Part shown: positions 59,873-64,000 of the stretch, piece after piece
Position numbering within the stretch: the first letter of the stretch is position 1
Layout of the letters: every line of letters starts with the position of its first letter
From: Sphaerisporangium fuscum
GTDB taxonomy: Bacteria; Actinomycetota; Actinomycetes; Streptosporangiales; Streptosporangiaceae
Reading direction: 5' to 3'
Assembly (NCBI RefSeq): GCF_018531465.1
Contig: NZ_JAHDTF010000006.1
Coordinates: 282,845-346,844 of the forward strand
Length of the DNA stretch: 64,000 nucleotides
Translations under genes and position numbers: made by a program
The notes under the pieces: model-generated
The model's input: only the letters and a program-made list of their open reading frames with translations
What the model was told of the DNA's origin: nothing
Databases searched by the model: none

Positions 59873-60686
59873 CGGGCAGCTTCATCACCAGGAACGGCGT
59901 GGTGGAGGGCTGCTTCGACCCGCCCGCCGGCTCGACCGTGACCGCGACCTTGGTGGCGTCCCCGACCCGCCCGAGGAGCACGGGGGGTGTACGGCCGGCG
60001 GCGTCGGGCCGCGTCACCTCGTCGGGGACCGCGCCGCCCGGGCCGATCCGCCACAGCTGGTAGATCTTGCCCTCCGGCGGCGCCGCCAGCCCCGAGGAGA
60101 GGAACACCATCCTCCCCTGCGACCGCGACACCACCACCTTGGCGCTGACGCCCCGCCCCGCCTTCCCGGTGACGGTGCGGGCGTCCGGCGCGGCGAGGAC
60201 GGCGGCGATCGCCCGGCCGCCGGCGCGCTCCCGGTCGAGCGCGTCCCGCTCGCGGACGGTGACGATCCCGAGCCCCACCGCCGCGGCCAGGCACGCGGCG
60301 GCCAGACCGGTGACGGCGCGGGGCCACCACGGACGCCGGGGCGCCCTGCGCGACCGCCGCCCGCCGCCCCGGGCGGCCGAGCCGCCCGCGTACCCGGTCT
60401 CCGAGGTGCCGGCGTGCCCACCGCCGGGGACGGCCGGCACCGGGGCGGTGACCGGAGGCACCTGGCGTACCAGGGCGATCTCGGTCATGACCCGGGCCCG
60501 CAGCCCTGGAGGAGGCTCGACGGCGACGGCGGCCCCCAGCCGCGCCACCGCCTCGCGCAGTTCCCGGGCCTCCTCGGCGCACTCCTCGCACCGGCCCAGG
60601 TGCTCCTCGAAGCCCGCACGCTCGGCCGGGTCGTCCACGGCGTGCAGGGCGTAGGCTCCCGCGAGCGTGTGCGGGTCGCGGCTCAT
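59865..60686 (-). CDS. rskA: Anti-sigma factor RskA
   Basis: A 273-residue membrane anti-sigma factor. ZAS motif: HTLAGAYALHAVDDPAERAG with FEEHLGRCEECAEEA (His and two Cys). Helix WPRAVTGLAAACLAAAVGLG spans the membrane, and the extracellular RskA domain includes GKIYQLWRIGPGG. Cytoplasmic N-terminus should hold SigK; loss requires regulated proteolysis. Overlaps sigK by four bases. Confidence 0.92.
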   Translation of the reverse strand: MSRDPHTLAGAYALHAVDDPAERAGFEEHLGRCEECAEEARELREAVARLGAAVAVEPPPGLRARVMTEIALVRQVPPVTAPVPAVPGGGHAGTSETGYAGGSAARGGGRRSRRAPRRPWWPRAVTGLAAACLAAAVGLGIVTVRERDALDRERAGGRAIAAVLAAPDARTVTGKAGRGVSAKVVVSRSQGRMVFLSSGLAAPPEGKIYQLWRIGPGGAVPDEVTRPDAAGRTPPVLLGRVGDATKVAVTVEPAGGSKQPSTTPFLVMKLPAT

Positions 60687-61273
60687 CGCTCCACCCCCAG
60701 GCAGTCGCGCATGCGGATGAGACCATCGCGCATCCTGGTCTTGACCGTCGCCAGCGGCACCTTCAGCAGCTCGGCGACCTGCCGGTAGGTGTAGCCGCCG
60801 TAGTAGGCGTAGGTGACGGACTCCCGCTGGAGCGGCGTCAGCCCGCCCAGGCAGCGGCGCAGCCGTTCCCACTCCAGCCTCGTCTCGACCGACTCGGCCA
60901 CCTCGTCGTAGGGACGCTGCGCGCCGAGGCGGGCGACGCGGGTCTCCCTGTCGGCCGCCGCCTCGGCCGCGCGGACCCGGTCGACCGCGCGGTGGTGGGC
61001 GATCGTCATCACCCACGACATCGCCGAGCCGCGCGAGGGGTCGAAGCGCGCCGCGCTCCGCCACACCTCGACCAGGACCTCCTGGGCGACCTCCTCGGCC
61101 TGGGCCGGATCGCGCAGCACCCGCAGGGCGATCCCGTACACCGGGCCCGCCACCCTGTCGTACACGTGCTCGAACGCCGGCCGGTCGCCGCGCGCCACCT
61201 GTTCCAGCAGCGTCTCCAGCCCGGGCCCGTCGTGCCGGCCGTCCCCCAGGGGCACGGCCCGTCTCGGCCTCAT
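60683..61273 (-). CDS. sigK: ECF sigma factor SigK
   Basis: A 196-residue sigma factor. Region 2 (AFEHVYDRVAGPVYGIALRV, AEEVAQEVLVEVWRSAARFD) and region 4 (LTPLQRESVTYAYYGGYTYR, QVAELLKVPLATVKTRMRDG) are complete. Coupled with rskA. GAGGAG precedes the ATG. In mycobacteria SigK-RskA responds to redox and controls secreted antigens; regulon here unknown. Confidence 0.92.
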   Translation of the reverse strand: MRPRRAVPLGDGRHDGPGLETLLEQVARGDRPAFEHVYDRVAGPVYGIALRVLRDPAQAEEVAQEVLVEVWRSAARFDPSRGSAMSWVMTIAHHRAVDRVRAAEAAADRETRVARLGAQRPYDEVAESVETRLEWERLRRCLGGLTPLQRESVTYAYYGGYTYRQVAELLKVPLATVKTRMRDGLIRMRDCLGVER

Positions 61274-61494
61274 GCGCGCTCCTCACTCGCCGGCGCCGGT
61301 AACGGACACAGGTTGTTCGCGGCACACCGGCGCCTGGATCGCCGCGAAGGGGGACGACCTCGAAGGGATCACCGGGTGATACGCGGCGGCGGGCGGGATG
61401 CGTTCAAGGTGGGGCGGGTGAGCTCCCGGAGTTGGAAGAGGGGCCGGTGCGGGCGGCATCATGGCATGCAGCACCGACGACCGAGGAGCGGCAC

Positions 61495-62028
61495 GTGAGC
61501 AAGCGTCCCCTGGTACTACTGGACGTGGACGGGGTGCTCAACCCCGCCCGGCGGCACACGCTGCGGCTCCGGCGTCACCAATGCGTCGTCGACGGGCAGG
61601 CGTACACCGTCCTGCTGAACGCCCGGCACGGTCACAAGCTGTCCGCGCTCGCCCGCGACACCGGGGCCGAGCTCGCCTGGGCCACGACCTGGGAGGAGCA
61701 GGCCAACCTCCAGATCGCCCCGCGCATCGGCCTGCCTCCGCTGCCGGTGATCGCGGTGAACGGCGACCCGGGCAGCCGCGCCGGAGAGCATTTCAAGACC
61801 CGCCACGTGGCCGAGTACGTCGCCGGGCGGCCGTTCGTGTGGTTCGACGACAGCCTCGGCACCCCGGACTGGCAGTACCTCATGGACCATCCCGGCGTGG
61901 GCGAGTTCCTCCTGGTGGCGGTCGACCCCGGTACGGGGCTCACCGACGAGCACATCGCCCAGGCCCGCGACTGGCTCACCGCCGGAGCCGTCCCCCGCCT
62001 CGACGACGCCGCGACCCTCGACCCCTGA
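61495..62028 (+). CDS. HAD-like hydrolase family protein
   Basis: A 177-residue protein. DVDGVLNP is the HAD nucleophile motif; WFDDSLGTPDWQY near residue 120 resembles the metal-binding Asp pair. The middle ATTWEEQANLQIAPRIGLP is typical of an actinobacterial secreted-protein-like HAD subfamily. GTG 61495 has GAGGAGC upstream. Substrate unknown. Convergent with a small secreted protein gene; two hairpins follow. Confidence 0.82.
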   Translation: MSKRPLVLLDVDGVLNPARRHTLRLRRHQCVVDGQAYTVLLNARHGHKLSALARDTGAELAWATTWEEQANLQIAPRIGLPPLPVIAVNGDPGSRAGEHFKTRHVAEYVAGRPFVWFDDSLGTPDWQYLMDHPGVGEFLLVAVDPGTGLTDEHIAQARDWLTAGAVPRLDDAATLDP

Positions 62029-62064
62029 CAGGCCGGCGGTCGAAGCGGCGAGGCACGGAACACG

Positions 62065-62100
62065 GCGACCGCCGGCGGTCCCGGTACCGCCGGCGGTCGC
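62065..62100. terminator. 15-bp perfect hairpin terminator
   Basis: GCGACCGCCGGCGGT (62065-62079) and its exact complement (62086-62100), loop of six, then TTTCC, just after the HAD gene. Confidence 0.8.
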
Positions 62101-62105
62101 TTTCC

Positions 62106-62143
62106 GGCTCCACGAGGGCCGCTCGCCGGCCGCTCGTGGAGCC
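62106..62143. terminator. Second hairpin, facing the secreted protein gene
   Basis: GGCTCCACGAG (62106-62116) and CTCGTGGAGCC (62133-62143), with an inner GGCC/GGCC pair. Back-to-back with the first hairpin between convergent genes; serves the leftward transcript. Confidence 0.7.
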
Positions 62144-62166
62144 TTCACAGTGGATCGATCTCGGTG

Positions 62167-62526
62167 TCAGCTGGCGTTGGCGCAGATGACGAAGGCGCTG
62201 ATGCCGACGTCGCCGTAGCCGTCCTGGCGGCCCAGTACGATCCAGCCGTTCGCCTGGTCGGTGGGGAAGCTGCCGACGAGGATCGCCCCGTTGCCCCGGG
62301 CCTCCCCGCCGCCGCCCACCGCGCGCTTGCCGGGCGGGCAGTAGACGACGCGGCGCTGGAAGTTCGGGACGTTGGCGTTCGGCAGGGTGACCAGCTGGTA
62401 TCCGGTGAAGTCGGCCTTGTGGGGGGCGGGCGCGGCCTGCGACGCCGAGGCGGCGGCGACCGTGCCGAGCCCCGCGCAACCGGCGGCGACGGCCAGCCCG
62501 ACCGCCCAGAGCTTCTTGGTGTTCAT
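62167..62526 (-). CDS. Small secreted protein, 119 aa
   Basis: A signal peptide (MNTKKLWAVGLAVAAGCAGL...SASQAAPAPHK) precedes a mature domain of about 85 residues with two Cys (VVYCPPGKRAVGGGGEARG, AFVICANAS). The CPxGKxAVGGG pattern occurs in short actinobacterial exported proteins of unknown function, often repeated in larger lectin-like proteins. AAGGAGGAG precedes the ATG, a strong ribosome site. Confidence 0.78.
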   Translation of the reverse strand: MNTKKLWAVGLAVAAGCAGLGTVAAASASQAAPAPHKADFTGYQLVTLPNANVPNFQRRVVYCPPGKRAVGGGGEARGNGAILVGSFPTDQANGWIVLGRQDGYGDVGISAFVICANAS

Positions 62527-62849
62527 TGCTCCTCCTTGGATCGTTCCCACCAGCCGTGACCGGCGTCCGCCAGGGGGCGCGGAGGGGTGCCGGCAGGGAG
62601 GGTGGGGGCCTTCAGGATTCGACACGAGGAGTATCTACACGAGCACTCTCTGTGTTCAACCACTGGTTTCACCTGCGCCCCCGCCGCCCCAGGAGGCGCA
62701 CGGGAAGTGCTTGACAAGCTGATCGCCGGAGCGACCTGCGCTTTCATCGGGGCGGGCCGCCCCTCCTCGCCGGGTTGGGCTCCCCTCGGCTGGCCGGATG
62801 TGGACAACGTCCCACGCGGAGATTCGCCACCCGCCGCCGGATTTATGGG

Positions 62850-62984
62850 CTAATCGTCCCTTTTGAGCCGATCATCGCTTTTGAGCTTCATGCGGAGAAT
62901 TGGCGGGTACGACTTGCTTAGCAGCAGCGTCCCGCCCGCCCGGCGCATCTCACGCTCCCAACCCTTCACGTTCTCGGCACGCAC
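62850..62984 (-). other. Possible small ORF or gene remnant
   Basis: A frame from GTG 62984 to TAG 62850 reads RAENVKGWEREMRRAGG and then LLLSKSYPPILRMKLKSDDR, ending KRDD. The composition (Lys/Asp-rich, AAA, GAT, AGC codons) differs from neighbouring genes. No Shine-Dalgarno. The 62527-63032 gap otherwise contains no gene I can support; direct repeats CTTTTGAGC at 62860 and 62878 are part of this frame. Confidence 0.3.
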
Positions 62985-63032
62985 GCCAACGGGAGGTCCC
63001 ACGGCTCCGTGAACCTCGGCGCAGGAGGGTCC

Positions 63033-64000
63033 ATGATCGGTACGGAGAACGATGACACGCGGGTCCGCGGGCTCGCCGACGTGGAGAGGTTCGCGCGGCG
63101 GTGCTTCGAGGGCACGCCCGGCGACGCGACCGGGGTTGAGCTCGAATTCCTGGTCTTCGACCGTGGCGACCCGTCCAGGAACGTCCGGATAGCAGAGATC
63201 AGGGCCGCGCTCCCGATCCTCCCCCATGGGAGTGCCCTCAGCTTCGAACCCGGCGGGCAAGTGGAGTTCTCCGGCCCGCCCGGCCCCCTCCCCCAGGCGT
63301 TGTCCGGTCTGGCCGAGGACGTCGAGGCCGCGCGGGCCGCCCTGCGGCAGTCGGGCCTCGTGCTCGCGGGGACCGGGCTCGACCCCGTGCGCCCGCCCCT
63401 GCGCCAGCTCCGCTCGCCGAGGTACGAGGCGATGGCCGACCTGCTCGGCGTGCCGTACGGGCCGATGATGATGTGCCAGACCGCCTCGGTGCAGGTGAAC
63501 GTGGACCTCGGCGGGCGGCCGCGGGTCCGCTGGGAGCGGGCCCACGACTTCGGCCCGGTGCTGAACGCCGCGTTCGCGAACTCGCCGCTCCACCGCTCGC
63601 GGCCCTGCGGCTGGGCCTCCGGCCGGCAGGCCGTATGGCTGCACCTCGATCACACACGGACCCGGCCGGTCGTGTGGGACGGTGATCCCGCCGAGGCCTG
63701 GGCGCGGTACCTCATGGACGCGCGGCTCATGCTCGCCCGGCCGAAGGGCGCGAGGCGGCGCCCCGCCACCGGCGGCCCGACCTTCGCCGACTGGATCGGC
63801 ATGCCCCGCATGGGAGGACATCCGCCCACCACCGCCGATCTGGCCTACCACGCCACCACCGTCTTCCCGCCGGTACGGCCGCGCCGCTGGCTGGAGATCC
63901 GCTACCTGGACGCCCAGCACCCGAGGTGGTGGCCGGTCTGCGCGGCGGTGACCTGCGCGCTCGTACTGGACGACCGCGCCGCCGGGGAGGCCCTGGGCGA
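63033..64000 (+). CDS. egtA: Glutamate-cysteine ligase EgtA (ergothioneine biosynthesis), 3' end cut
   Basis: About 322 residues are visible before the window ends. ATP-grasp-like GCS2 elements: ATGVELEFLVFD, LSFEPGGQVEFSGPP, GPMMMCQTASVQVNVDL, RPRRWLEIRYLDAQ. It ligates glutamate and cysteine to gamma-Glu-Cys used by EgtB. ATG 63033 has GGAGG five bases upstream. Further egt genes are expected just outside. Confidence 0.9.
   Translation, partial: MIGTENDDTRVRGLADVERFARRCFEGTPGDATGVELEFLVFDRGDPSRNVRIAEIRAALPILPHGSALSFEPGGQVEFSGPPGPLPQALSGLAEDVEAARAALRQSGLVLAGTGLDPVRPPLRQLRSPRYEAMADLLGVPYGPMMMCQTASVQVNVDLGGRPRVRWERAHDFGPVLNAAFANSPLHRSRPCGWASGRQAVWLHLDHTRTRPVVWDGDPAEAWARYLMDARLMLARPKGARRRPATGGPTFADWIGMPRMGGHPPTTADLAYHATTVFPPVRPRRWLEIRYLDAQHPRWWPVCAAVTCALVLDDRAAGEALG

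Noticed and set aside
62523..62807. 94-codon minus frame in the gap before egtA
   Set aside because: No ribosome site of its own, and it overlaps the leader region of the secreted protein gene; composition is not gene-like.
62850..63920. 356-codon minus frame over egtA
   Set aside because: Only its last 45 codons look distinct; the rest is antisense shadow.
1..64000. tRNA, rRNA, insertion sequences, attachment sites, origin
   Set aside because: Read through for cloverleaf arms, transposase motifs, DnaA boxes; nothing convincing seen.

Overview
The window is 64 kb of very GC-rich DNA with the strong G/C third-codon bias, frequent GTG starts and gene repertoire of a soil or filamentous actinomycete. 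Fused isobutyryl-CoA mutase, SigK/RskA, ergothioneine ligase EgtA, ROK-controlled sugar operons and many TetR proteins all fit. A member of the Streptosporangiales is my inference. I see no rRNA, tRNA, CRISPR array, insertion sequence or replication origin. The region reads as a chromosomal arm or core-flank segment with several decaying genes.

Layout. 1-1.6 kb: the 5' part of trpE, read leftward, behind a leader peptide (tandem Trp codons) and a classical attenuator. 1.8-7.9 kb: a CocE-type hydrolase, a DUF3311/sodium:solute symporter pair, a TetR regulator and a membrane Ser/Thr kinase. 8-17.8 kb: a secreted protein, then a leftward glycan operon (GH36 alpha-galactosidase, two sugar ABC permeases, solute-binding lipoprotein, GH20 hexosaminidase, wrecked phosphatase gene) with a divergent ROK repressor and a repeat-rich control region. 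17.9-22.9 kb: a four-gene rightward cassette (winged-helix protein, Cas4/AddB-like Fe-S nuclease, beta-rich unknown, SF1 helicase) that resembles a Dna2 helicase-nuclease divided among separate genes. This is the best candidate here for an undescribed system. 22.9-30.6 kb: exopolyphosphatase, a PrmC-like methyltransferase with a structured leader, a phosphotransferase, a truncated methyltransferase, and a DHA2 drug exporter with divergent TetR.

30.7-41.6 kb: a phosphoribosyltransferase-erythromycin esterase fusion, PsiE-like, PucR, SDR, MmyB-type HTH, YigZ, MOSC and two small proteins, an orphan NarL-type regulator, an Asp/Glu racemase and a SHMT-like PLP enzyme. 41.7-45.8 kb: icmF behind paired GGACGTCC operators, then a DUF1206 membrane protein. 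46-53.6 kb: a modBC pair with a degenerate ATPase and no modA, an orphan sensor kinase, an orphan LanC-like protein, and an MtnA-like isomerase overlapping a nucleoside hydrolase downstream of a strong hairpin. 53.8-64 kb: an eRF1-like protein, a response regulator/sensor kinase/GerMN lipoprotein operon, a GT39-like membrane protein, sigK-rskA, a HAD-like protein, a small secreted protein and the start of egtA.

Themes. Several units are tightly coupled by 4-base stop/start overlaps (modB-modC, rskA-sigK, the two-component operon, mtnA-like/nucleoside hydrolase). Regulation is unusually legible: attenuation, translation-coupled hairpins, palindromic operators and leaderless start are visible. 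Decay is common: a phosphatase without its catalytic loop, a methyltransferase without its SAM-binding motif, orphan coding fragments and an ABC ATPase with eroded motifs.
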